The notes beneath the pieces are model-generated. The model made no database searches and was not told the DNA's origin. It saw nothing but the letters and a program-made list of their open reading frames with translations. Below, piece by piece: positions 41,938 through 53,769 of a DNA stretch of 64,000 nt. The translations under genes and the position numbers were made by a program. The stretch lies in the NCBI RefSeq assembly GCF_017654505.1, contig NC_054569.1, positions 1,871,837-1,935,836 of the forward strand, given 5' to 3'. Within the stretch, counting starts at the first letter, position 1; every line of letters starts with the position of its first letter. This DNA is from Polyodon spathula. Lineage: Eukaryota > Chordata > Actinopteri > Acipenseriformes > Polyodontidae.

Positions 41938-42125
41938 CTCCGACATGCACCTGCGGTTCCACGGTCCAAAAACCAGCTCAACACAATACGAAAATAAGAA
42001 ACCCGATTTGTCTGCTCTTCTGATTGGATGGCAACCTGAACTAAACCCGATCCCACTCCCAAAGGTTTGCAACCAAACAAATTCCCTACCGCTGGAGCCA
42101 CCTCCGTGCTCTTCAAAGCAGTCAA
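41938..42125 (-). other. Open minus-strand segment ending at a perfect splice donor (candidate exon, unproven)
   Basis: An open frame of about 62 codons starts with ATG at 42125 and runs into CGGAG|GTAAGT at 41938/41937. CpG content is above the surroundings. The product resembles no protein I know and no partner exon was found, so it may be a non-coding RNA exon or chance. Confidence 0.2.
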
Positions 42126-43286
<1,161 letters not shown>

Positions 43287-43414
43287 AAACAATCAGCAGT
43301 TAGTGTGCCCTCAACCGTCATTCCTTTAAGCTTTCTTGAGACTGCAATGTTATGTGTTGGTACCACTTTATCAAGGTTGTCAACTGTCGTAAAAATACGG
43401 TAGGTTTGCTGCAG

Positions 43415-43660
43415 ATTGTTCTTGGACATATACTGGACAGCCTAGAAATGGAATTTATGCAGTGCCAAGTGACTGATTTGATAGATCTTAGACGGGATCT
43501 GGCAGCTGATGTACACTGGCACAAAATTCCTACGTTTGCCAAGTTTGCCATTAATATGTTGGCTTTGCCACAAAGTACTGCAAAAATGAGAATATGCTTT
43601 TTTCTCAAATTACATAGAATGTTTTTTTCTCACAGTTTCAGACCAACGAAGCGCATTATC
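43415..43660 (+). pseudogene. hAT-transposase-like C-terminal (dimerisation) remnant
   Basis: An open frame from 43352 to 43699 (115 codons) contains LRRDLAADVHWHKIPTFAKF followed by AINMLALPQSTA and then FFLKLHRMFF. The order (conserved basic/Trp context, IPxFAKFAxxxLxLPxSxA, then a helix) is that of the hAT C-terminal dimerisation region, normally ending in an E-R-x-F-S motif. Here that motif is replaced by KMRICFF, so it looks decayed. No DDE catalytic core or BED zinc finger was found nearby. Similarity is judged by eye and moderate. Confidence 0.45.
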
Positions 43661-43778
43661 CAGTCTGCCAATGTATCCATGTGTGTCCATAAAAAGTAAA
43701 TAAGATCTAAAGAAGTGTGAGATAGCCTATTTTATAATGTATTGATTTTGTTTCAGTTAAAAAAAGACCACTGTCTGT

Positions 43779-43898
43779 CAATGTACTAAATGTATGCATT
43801 TAGTACATTGTAACTATGCATAGAAAACAGTGCAATTATTTACAAGTAACACATGTATTTACTAAGTCACTACTATGTAAATACACAGTAATTATAGA
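43779..43898. mobile_element. Foldback element, copy 4 (partial, lacks telomere-like core)
   Basis: One arm only: TACATTGTAACTATGCATAG, ATGTATTTACTAAGTCACTA and CTATGTAAATACACAGTAAT match the right arm of copy 3. At its inner end is a 24-bp palindrome, GTACTAAATGTATGCATTTAGTAC split at its centre. Confidence 0.65.
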
Positions 43899-45178
<1,280 letters not shown>

Positions 45179-46421
45179 TTATGTATCAATGCTAAAGTTC
45201 TCGGTGACGCTAAACCTTACACAGGGGGAGACACATGAGTACTAAGAGTAACCAGCTGCAAGGTGTACATTTCTACCTGTCAAGAGGATTCACCACCAAT
45301 ACAAAGCAGCAATACCAGAGACCTAATCAGCAGTCATGGCTGACGATGAACTGCTTTTGGAAGAGCAACACATGTAACACCTTATCCGAGATAATGTGCA
45401 AATAGGTGGTTTAAAAGCATGGTTTGTTACACACAAGCGCATAGTTAAAATGCATGTCAATGTCTGTGCAGTCAGAGAAAACACCCACAGCTAAAAGGTA
45501 TTAAAACAAAACTACAGTACAGTAAAGCCATCAACATAATAAAGAAGGCATTGGCATGTAAAAATGTCATTAAACTTTATTACACTGCACAGTTACAACC
45601 ATCTCTTACTCATTCTCAAATAGAAAAAAATACACTATGCCACAACATGCACAACATTAGGGTAGTATGTTCATTTGCTTGGCTAACAATAGTCATGAAG
45701 CATACACTTTTTTTTTTATTTATTTCATTGCCTTAAAAACGCGCTACACAGCCTTACTAGAACAAAAAGAAGACGTCCCGTGGGTCTAGAGATTTGGTTC
45801 AGAAGAATTCCCTCCCCTCATGTTTTATTACTAAATGTTGAACCCATTAATGCTCAGGGTATTGGACTGTAGTGTGTCTAACAGTGCTGAAAGGTTAGCC
45901 ATGTTACAGCTGCTCTGTGGGTGGGTGTTAGTAACCACTACATATTGATGGCACATGATATGCCTCGACCGAGAATTAGGTTGTTATGGGTGTCAGTTGT
46001 ATTCTAATAATGCTGTGCAGTTCTCCCTGCAGAAATAAGTGACATCATTTTTTTTAAAAGCTTGTTTTTAGTTCTAATCAAGGAAAGAACAAGTAGCCAT
46101 GTCTGATGATGTCATGAGGTGGCATCAATGCTGGGAGTTTCTATCTTCTACTGAATATTCTGGTTGTTATATATTTAGACAAAAACAAGAAAAATGTTAT
46201 AAAGAATTTATAATCCTCAGCATGGGAACATAATCAAGTGTACTAATAATAATAACAATAATAAAACTGCTTGATAAAAAAAGTATCTTTAAAACAGTTA
46301 CTCTGATATCTCCACTTCCACATTACTTAGTTGTCTAAAAAGAAAACATAATTCAAATCGCTCAGCATTTTAAAGCAAGTGATAAAGCCTTCATTACAAC
46401 ATGATAGTAACATCCACAAAG

Positions 46422-46424
<3 letters not shown>
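45179..46424. other. Unassigned sequence
   Basis: No gene or family repeat was recognised. Confidence 0.45.

Positions 46425-46507
<83 letters not shown>
46425..46507. repeat. (AT)n microsatellite
   Basis: About 41 uninterrupted dinucleotides. Confidence 0.97.
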
Positions 46508-46511
<4 letters not shown>

Positions 46512-47112
46512 TATAATATATAATATTATATATGCATATAATATAGATTTTGTTACGAACATTGTTGGTTACTTAGCTTCTAAATATTGGCTGATGAGAA
46601 TGGTATTTTACAGTTTGTTTTGTCAGTTTGACATAGGAACTGCATTCAAGCGTGTGTCTCCTTTTCTAGCACGATAAAGAAAATTAAAAATGTAATTAAG
46701 GTATATTTGCTTCCTGCTTGCTTTTATTCAACAGGTTGGTTTATATTGCCAGATACATTAGTTATAACAGAGAAGTGACTCTCAAATGGCCATGCTTGGC
46801 AGCCATCTTGAAGGGGAGATGCTATAGGGTTGTGGAGAGTAAATTGGCCAGTAATATATTAAATACATTTTTTTTTTTAATTTGGTATATGAACTGTACA
46901 GAATGATAGCATGCGTTTCCACATCATTGTCAATGTCACACATAACTTAGTCATGATAAAATATAATTTCATCCAAAGATAGAACTGCCTTGAGACACAT
47001 TCTATACTAAATGAAGCAGCATAGTGCAACTACAAGTGGATTTTGTTTTGCTTCAACAATGCACATAATTATTGTATAAATATGAACACTACCCAGTACC
47101 TTTACATTCACA

Positions 47113-47284
47113 TTAGTTTTTGCGTGATGTGTTTGCATCATACAGTGCAAGTCTAATTCCAAAGAGTCTTCTTCCTAACATGATCTCGGTCTTTCTCTCT
47201 GTCCACTTTCGCATCACCCCTCTGACTAACACTGGTGCCTTGAGGTGACCAGTGTACAAATCAACTAGCCGGCAGCCACAATGC
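47113..47284 (-). other. Open segment after a splice-acceptor-like site (candidate terminal exon, unproven)
   Basis: On the minus strand, TCTCTTACAGTTTGTAATTTCAG precedes an open segment of 56 codons that contains VDLYTGHLKAPVLVRGVMRK and ends at a stop at 47113. Joining it to the preceding OPCML-like exon 6 would put it out of phase and give an early stop. I do not recognise the product. It could be a terminal exon of an unknown transcript or chance. Confidence 0.18.
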
Positions 47285-47520
47285 CTGAAATTACAAACTG
47301 TAAGAGAGATTGTTTTCTGTAGCATGCTACTATTACTTCAAGGGATGGACTTGGTCAAGTGGGACCTATCATTTGGGCCGAAAAAAAAAAAAAACAAAAC
47401 AATGTTATTTGATTCCGTTAAGGTGGAAAAGGGCTTCTCTGCTAACTTTCATGAAAAATCATGTCAGGCCTTTGTGAAAGACACCATACACGCAGCACAT
47501 TGTATTAGTAGCTATTGAAA

Positions 47521-47600
47521 ACACACACACACGCACACGCACGCACGCGCACACGCATGCACGAATGCATGCGCACGCATGCACGCACGCACACACACAC
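47521..47600. repeat. Alternating purine-pyrimidine tract (ACGCAC/GCATGC)
   Basis: Nearly 80 bases of almost strictly alternating R-Y sequence with many CpG and GCGC/GCATGC steps, a good Z-DNA former in principle. Confidence 0.9.
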
Positions 47601-48965
47601 TTTCCCAAGTCAAAACCATTTCTTATGTTGATTCTTTTTTTTTTTTTTTCACACTCTCACCCCAGGCCTTACCAAAACAAACTCGACAACCCTTATTTTA
47701 TTTGTGTAGTACTGTTTAGAATCCTTAGAAATAGAATTCAAAGATTCATCCAAGATTCATCAAACAGGCGGTTTGCTAAATTTGTCACAGTTGCTAAGTG
47801 TTTACTAAGGACAACGAGAGAATCCCAAGACATCGATCCTAATTTTAATTTCAACCTTTGTGTAGAAGGGAGCTGCATGAAGCTATTGTCAGCTCTTTCT
47901 GGAAAGCATCCAAACTCTACACAACGGCATTTGGCTTTATTCTGGTAAGGGCTTCGACAGGGTGATTGGCTATAACAGTGAATGATTTTGATTTATTTGA
48001 TAGACAGAAGCATTATAAAAGGTGCAGCCTCCCGTGCAAGTAATGAATGACAAGGGAGACCGGGCTTTTAAGTGCCTGTTATGCACTCCCTCATACATTA
48101 GCATCAGAGCCAACAATACGTGAAGTTTGAATGCTCAGACTCTGTCCAGCAATGACACAGCCATGCATATCGCTGGAGCATGGGGAGACTCTGCCTTTAA
48201 GTTACCATTTACTGTATATACAAAAGATTAACACACATTAAGCTACCATTAGACTTTATATTACATTCCAAAATGTTTTTTTCCATTATCCATCTACATA
48301 ATATTATCCAGACTATGAGGGCGGAGCACCATAATATAGATATAATAGAGTGTATTTTTAAATTGTGTGTGTGTGGGGAGGGCAATACTAACAATAACTT
48401 GTATTCCTCTTTAAAAAAAAGTATGTATAACCATGCAACAGGATTACAGCCCCTGTCAAAGCACCTTCTTTATTCTGGACTGCTTTACATGTACATTTTG
48501 TGCTCATATTGGAAATAAACCCCAAGCACAAGCATAGAATACGGTGCCCTTGCAATGTATTAAAAAAAAAAAAAGAAAAAACCTCCCGGCCTGTACAGTG
48601 CTAACACAATGCCGCACACCAAGAAGCTCCCTTTAATGCACAAAAACATATTCTAATTGAATTTCCTACAACATTACTTTATAATACAACAAACCCAACA
48701 GTCTGAAAAGGGTCAAACACAGTCCAGTGTAGTTCACTGAAAATGTCATTCCATCCGTTTTAATTTTGCACACCCATAACTCTTCCTTTATGTCGTCCTC
48801 ACTCAGAACTGGTTGTCTAGAAACCACAGTGCAGTGGGGTTTATCCGTATTCCTTAAAGTTTCCATACTGCAAAACAAGCAGCTATAATTCCCAGAATCC
48901 TAGGGGGCAGAACAGCTTAAAAATGCCACAATAACGAGCGCACCACCCAAACAAAGCTTTTCAAC

Positions 48966-48967
<2 letters not shown>
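47601..48967. other. Unassigned sequence, possibly 3' UTR or downstream flank of the OPCML-like gene
   Basis: No gene or family repeat was recognised. Whether the transcript extends here cannot be seen. Confidence 0.35.

Positions 48968-48998
<31 letters not shown>
48968..48998. repeat. Poly(G) tract (31 G)
   Basis: Uninterrupted G on the plus strand, hence C31 on the OPCML-like transcript strand, about 800 bases after its stop codon. Confidence 0.98.
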
Positions 48999-48999
<1 letters not shown>

Positions 49000-49183
49000 A
49001 ATAATGCATGATGGCATTAAGTAATGTGTTATATTTAACTCTATTGTTACCATATACAAGTTAACAAATATATTTCTGCTTCAACACATGATTACATTTA
49101 ATAGATTTAGATGGAATTAATAACAATAAACTATAATATTAATATTAAGTTACAGTTCTACACAGAACCGACAATTAACGTTT

Positions 49184-49185
<2 letters not shown>

Positions 49186-49262
<77 letters not shown>

Positions 49263-49279
49263 ATATGTATATATATATT
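49186..49279. repeat. (AT)n microsatellite
   Basis: AT blocks with slips at about 49219 and 49253. Confidence 0.96.
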
Positions 49280-49499
49280 TTATTTCGCTATACAAAAATA
49301 CACATATGTTGTGTGTAGAGCTGTTTTTGATTCCTATGCCAGTGCTCTCCTTTTCGTGATCAATGCTACCATTACTTTTTTTTTGACACATATGAAACAA
49401 AAGAGGACGTAAGAGGTTAGCAATCAAGAGAATGAAACCTCTATCATGAACAGATCCATTTAACATTAAAAAGATCAGAATATATATGCATCTTGTTTA

Positions 49500-49503
<4 letters not shown>

Positions 49504-49570
<67 letters not shown>
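49504..49570. repeat. (ATT)n microsatellite
   Basis: About 22 uninterrupted copies, roughly 200 bases downstream of the OPCML-like stop codon and therefore probably in its 3' UTR. Confidence 0.97.
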
Positions 49571-49572
<2 letters not shown>

Positions 49573-49624
49573 TTTTCTTTTCTTTTTTTTTTAACGTAGA
49601 AAATTAGGTCGGAGAGCCACGCAT

Positions 49625-49630
49625 TTTATT
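49625..49630 (-). terminator. Possible polyadenylation hexamer for the OPCML-like transcript
   Basis: Minus-strand AATAAA lies about 146 bases past the stop codon. IgLON 3' UTRs are often kilobases long and AATAAA is frequent in AT-rich DNA, so the real site may be further downstream. Confidence 0.2.
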
Positions 49631-49775
49631 TAAGTAGCTCCTACCCAATTTCACTGCTGGGTTTGATGTTAAAATGCAAATCATCTGTAATGTTGGTATT
49701 CCACCGTTTGGATTGAACTAAAAGTCTGTAGCACTGCAATGTTGAAGGAGCTGGAATGCCACCGCTGGTACTACA

Positions 49776-49876
49776 TCAAAACTTGAGAACGTACTGCAAA
49801 ACCAGAGTCAAGAGCAGGCAGAAGGAGCTGTGTGTTGCAAATGCAGCATTGTTCCTGTCATGCACAGCTCCAGGAC
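49776..49876 (-). CDS. opcml: OPCML-like exon 7: GPI-anchor attachment signal and stop codon
   Basis: This 101-nt terminal coding exon begins after CGCTACAG and encodes [17 protein letters not shown], then a hydrophobic tail ([15 protein letters not shown]) and TGA at 49776-49778. That is the layout of a GPI signal: a small-residue cleavage region, a short polar spacer, a hydrophobic tail and nothing cytoplasmic. By position against other IgLONs, one of the two Asn residues in RNNAA is the likely omega site, which is inferred. The GPGAV start and KF end match OPCML and NTM tails. The acceptor tract upstream is a CTTT microsatellite. Confidence 0.92.
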
Positions 49877-49885
49877 CTGTAGCGT

Positions 49886-49951
<66 letters not shown>

Positions 49952-52900
49952 TTAACCTACGAGCTTCAGAATGAATATGCAAGACAGACAGCATAAAGCT
50001 GCACTGAATATCCAATTTCAGTCTCATACTCCTTTTTTTTTTAAATAAAACATCATCTTAGCTCCCTGAAACAGTCATACAGCCCACAAAGATTACTTTT
50101 ATGTTAATGAATGTTGATCATTTCCCTTATGGGAACTAACAGTTACCCCCAATCTAGATCACAAAGCCAGCAAATGATTACAATCTGACTGCTGTGCAAT
50201 GCGTTATACCTGGGGACTGAGTCGGACTTTTTGATATGTTGAGTAGGTTTGCGTCCCTGTAATGAACTTCGGCAGTGGGGTAGGCATAGAGTGTTTCTGC
50301 ACTCCTGAAATGCTTTTTTTTTACTTGTTGCTAAGATACTGAACACCACTAAATCAATTCTTAGATGGTGATTCCTGCAGGTCACAGAGACCGTAGCCTT
50401 GCTCTCGTGGTAGCTTAAACAAGGGCTTCAAATGCCTGCTTGAGTATTCTTTATTTGTATGGTACTTTATGAAGAATAATCTTGTCAACTAAGACCAACG
50501 CAAGAGTGGTTGGTTCCACTTTAAAATAATGTCTGCAGATTGCTACCAATTCCAATGAATTAGCTGCTATTCCTGTGGTGTTCCCACTTGCATTTATTAT
50601 GTGTTTGTGGCCACAGCTGTATGTTGTCTTACTTTAAAAAAAAAAAAAAAGTACAAGAAGTGGAAGTACAAAAGTCTATTGTACTGGCATACAGTATTTG
50701 TTTTCCATTACAATAAACGCAAATTAACTATGGCATTGAATACTTTAGCCCAGCTCACAGTGTGTACAAGCAGATCATTGCAATGTGGTAAACACTTGGC
50801 CAGTGTGGAACTGAATGCAGAAACACTGCATGATAACCCAGGTTCTGCAAAGAAATTCTGCTTTATAATTTATTTACATGCTGACGATTCTGTGAAATGC
50901 TAAGTTATGTAATGAAGTGCTGTATTCATTAGCATTGCAATGAATTCAACATCTTCCAATTCGTATACAAGCTAAACATACATTTATAGTAATAAATAAA
51001 TGTAATAAGCTAACTGCAAATAGTTCTGCAGTACAGGGCTGATATAACCTATGTGTCGTGTGTTTAACAGTTAATATATTGTAGATAACTGCAGTCAAGC
51101 GCATGCTGTTTATTAGATTGTTCATAATTTGAGGTATTGTTCTAGTTGGATATATTTATGTTTTTTTTTTTCAATCCTGTAAATGTAATTATTTATCATG
51201 AGGGTAGAATACAAACTGTAGTCTGCAGCAGTTACATTTCTTCAAAGTGTCCTCCTCTTTACAGACAGCGCCACCAATTAATTATGTAACTAACGACCGA
51301 GTCACTTACAACTTGAAAAATGTATGAATTCCCACTTCTGGAGTATGAAAACATGAGGTTTTTTTTTTTGAGTAATTTGCATTTACCAGTACGAATCACA
51401 ATACAGTCCCCTGTGCATTACACCACCAGAGCCACACTGACGCATTCATTTGTTTTGTGGTGCATTCAAATAAAATACTTTATTATAGATCATGTTTGTT
51501 ATATACGCCTGTAGGCTAATGTATTAACACAACAGTATGCATAGTTTATTTTATTGTATTTTTTTAACCTAAAATGAAAAACACTTTACTCACCATACAG
51601 TATTATGCTTGCATTTGAGTTCCCCAGTTTGTTTATTGCCACGCAGGTGTAGTTGCCATAATCCTGCTCAGACACGTTGAAAAATGTGAGCATGGATTGT
51701 TTTCCTTTGTTTTCAATTCTAACCCCATTCAATCCATTCAGGAGCCTGTGGAAATGCAAAAAGACCATTCTTTTAAGCTATTTTACCTTGGTGTAGTCTA
51801 TCAAAATATGTCCATTTAGGTTATTGCCTCACTGCTTGGCGATCTGGAAAACTCAACAGGTGATCCCTCTGTCAAGTCAATCACTTTTACAAAGCAATGG
51901 CGATCTACTCAATTATGGGCGCAACTGTAATAAGGTTTGCCCTCTTGTGACGAGATTATTAATACAGGAGACTGATAACGAATGGGCATTCCATACATGA
52001 AATATGTATTAACACACACTTTCTCATCTCTCCTGAGCACCTGGGGCACGCTGTCTCGCTTCTTGTTTAGGTGGCACCTCAACGAGGTGCACGCAAATAA
52101 TACATCCATATTCATTCAGTGCCTTGTAAACACAGCCAAAGTGTTACTGCAGCCTGGACCAGCGAGGGCCTGTAATACATTGCATCCACCTGCTAGAACC
52201 CCTGAACCGTGTGCCACGGTGAGAGGCAAAGCACTATTTCGAAAGAGCCTCGGGCTGCGGGACTCCAGCTTATATCTCAGCAAAGCATAGGGTTCCATTA
52301 CTTTTAATCTTCCAAGGTGTACCTTCAAGATATCAAATATACTGCATTGTTCCCCAAGGAGTTCAAAATACAGTGCTGCTTTTTTTTTTTGGTTTGTTTT
52401 AATAAAAAAAAATGTAATGGCACGATGCCAACTTTTTTGTGTTGATTGTCTTCCGTGGTCTTCTGATGTTTTAACACATTCCGTGGGTGTAATAGTGAGG
52501 GATGATTGTGACTAACAGAAGGCTATGAGTAACAGGAATGCATGGTGGTTACGTTTGAATGGAATAGGATGTCTTTTCTTATAAGAACACTGCAGCGGTA
52601 AACGTATTCACTGGCACACAGATGCTTTGTAAATGTGACCGTTTGAAGAAATGTTTTCATTTACTGGAATACAGTGCTAAACTGATCTCAGTGCTGCTAG
52701 TGGCATGTTTCACATGGATCTCTGCTTGCCTTCGGTCTTCTTTATACCACTCAAACACTGCAAACGGCACTGCTGACGCTTCACACTGGAGGATCCCTTT
52801 TTGGCCAATGGGTGCTCCTGTGTTCCTTGGATTGGAGATGAAAGGAGGATCTGCAAGAGATTAACAAAATACAAATGCACATTAATATTCTCACCGTGCC

Positions 52901-53334
52901 CGCGAATGTCTTTATGTTTTTTTAAGCAAAACATATAATTTCAACATTGCACTGGAGCCTGTAAGTAGGCTGGAGGATAGTCATGAACTCCTGTGGTCAG
53001 ATTCCCTTGTACTCATCTCCTATACAGTGTAATCCCATTGGCTCTGAAGATTGGAGAACTGCTTATCTATTATACAGTAGTAGCCCAACAGGATCTAACA
53101 CATTTTTATATAAAACATGCGAGCAGCTCTTTCCTTTGTTTGCTGCGATAGTTTGTATTGGCGCATTTGAGTCTAACGTCATGTTTTAAACCCTTACGCT
53201 CTTTAAATAAGCTATCTGCGTGCCATCTGTCTTTTCTGTGTACTTGTCCATTCATAAACATAACTTACATTCTGTAAAGCAGAATATTAGCTATCATACT
53301 GTGACTCAGCAATTTGGTATCAGTTTAATTAAAT

Positions 53335-53421
<87 letters not shown>

Positions 53422-53769
53422 ACTTCTTGCAAAAATAAACATAATATCAGAAACTTTATTTTATTGGTAAACTGGATTTGTGGGCTGTTTCTAGAAATAT
53501 GATGCAAAAAAATCAATAGTGTATTAACACAAATAAATGAATATCTATATCTATAAGGCATGGTTATATCAAATATACATAAGAGTATGGCTGTAAATCA
53601 CATAAAAAGGCACAAGGTGCAGAAATACACTTACAGTTGACAGTAACATGTACTTTTCTAACATCTGGAGTTGAGACATCGTTGCTGGCACTGCATTCAT
53701 ATACACCAGACTGCTCCTTGGAAATTTCAGTGATCTCCAAATATTCACCTTCACTCACAAACCGGTGGG
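49776..53769 (-). CDS. opcml: IgLON cell-adhesion protein, OPCML-like, last four coding exons (partial gene)
   Basis: Four exons, 53769-53635, 52850-52730, 51745-51594 and 49876-49776, join in one frame and encode 168 C-terminal residues (135, 121, 152 and 101 nt). IgLONs are GPI-anchored neuronal surface proteins with three Ig domains that adhere homo- and heterophilically. The piece covers the second half of Ig2 ([12 protein letters not shown]), all of Ig3 ([27 protein letters not shown]) and the GPI signal ending in VLKF. From memory of the family, [20 protein letters not shown] and LYGPGAV fit OPCML better than NTM, LSAMP or NEGR1. OPCML is about 345 residues, so roughly the N-terminal half is missing; its exons were not found up to 64000. 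Intron phases are 1, 1, 2 and 1. Intron 5 has a GC donor. IgLON membership is very secure; the OPCML paralogue call is strong but rests on recalled sequences. Confidence 0.9.
49877..51593 (-). other. OPCML-like intron 6 (phase 1)
   Basis: This 1717-bp intron has a GTGAGT donor and a CTACAG acceptor. Nothing coding was recognised. Its 3' end contains the (CTTT)n tract at 49887-49950. Confidence 0.9.
49887..49950 (-). repeat. (CTTT)n microsatellite just upstream of the last intron's acceptor
   Basis: On the plus strand this is AAAG repeated about 16 times with one interruption near 49920. On the transcribed minus strand it is an uninterrupted pyrimidine tract ending about 10 bases before the exon 7 boundary (CTTCACGCTACAG). 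Confidence 0.95.
51594..51745 (-). CDS. opcml: OPCML-like exon 6: second half of Ig domain 3
   Basis: This 152-nt exon lies between an acceptor (TTGCATTTCCACAG) and a strong donor (TATG|GTGAGT). It contributes 50 complete codons starting [14 protein letters not shown]. The stretch [18 protein letters not shown] carries the F-strand Cys that pairs with the exon-5 Cys, plus NVS and NYT N-glycosylation sequons. A third sequon, NAS, lies in NSNASIILY. All three fall at typical IgLON positions. The final G joins GT of exon 7 to make Gly in LYGPGAV. Confidence 0.95.
51746..52729 (-). other. OPCML-like intron 5 (phase 2), GC-AG type
   Basis: This 984-bp intron starts GCAAGC and ends CCACAG. Open frames on both strands around 51909-52328 have no recognisable protein similarity and were not annotated as genes. 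Confidence 0.85.
52730..52850 (-). CDS. opcml: OPCML-like exon 5: first half of Ig domain 3, with a GC splice donor
   Basis: This 121-nt exon follows the acceptor TCTCTTGCAG and encodes 39 complete codons running from [11 protein letters not shown] through the Ig3 B-strand Cys (ILQCEAS) to the core Trp (FEWYKEDR). The reading frame of the next exon requires it to end at CCGAAG, where the intron begins GCAAGC. The first downstream GT (CAT|GTGAAA, 16 bases on) would break the frame into exon 6. The open frame runs on past the junction, but the family match ends at KEDR, which supports the GC site. Confidence 0.9.
52851..53634 (-). other. OPCML-like intron 4 (phase 1), contains an AT microsatellite
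   Basis: This 784-bp intron has a GTAAGT donor and a TTGCAG acceptor. An (AT)n run lies at 53337-53416. No other coding segment was recognised in it. Confidence 0.9.
53337..53416. repeat. (AT)n microsatellite in OPCML-like intron 4
   Basis: About 40 uninterrupted dinucleotides, 219 bases from the exon 4 donor. Confidence 0.97.
53635..53769 (-). CDS. opcml: OPCML-like exon 4 by family numbering: second half of Ig domain 2
   Basis: This 135-nt exon is preceded by a pyrimidine-rich acceptor (TTTTTATTTTTCCAG) and followed by a consensus donor (AACT|GTAAGT). It starts with two bases of a split codon, encodes 44 residues beginning [12 protein letters not shown], and ends VRKVHVTVN plus one base. 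The motif SGVYEC holds the F-strand Tyr-x-Cys of an Ig fold, and its partner Cys should be in the preceding exon, which is outside the window. The last base joins AT of the next exon to restore Tyr in VTVNYPP, which is conserved across IgLONs. Numbering assumes the standard seven-exon family layout. Confidence 0.93.
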
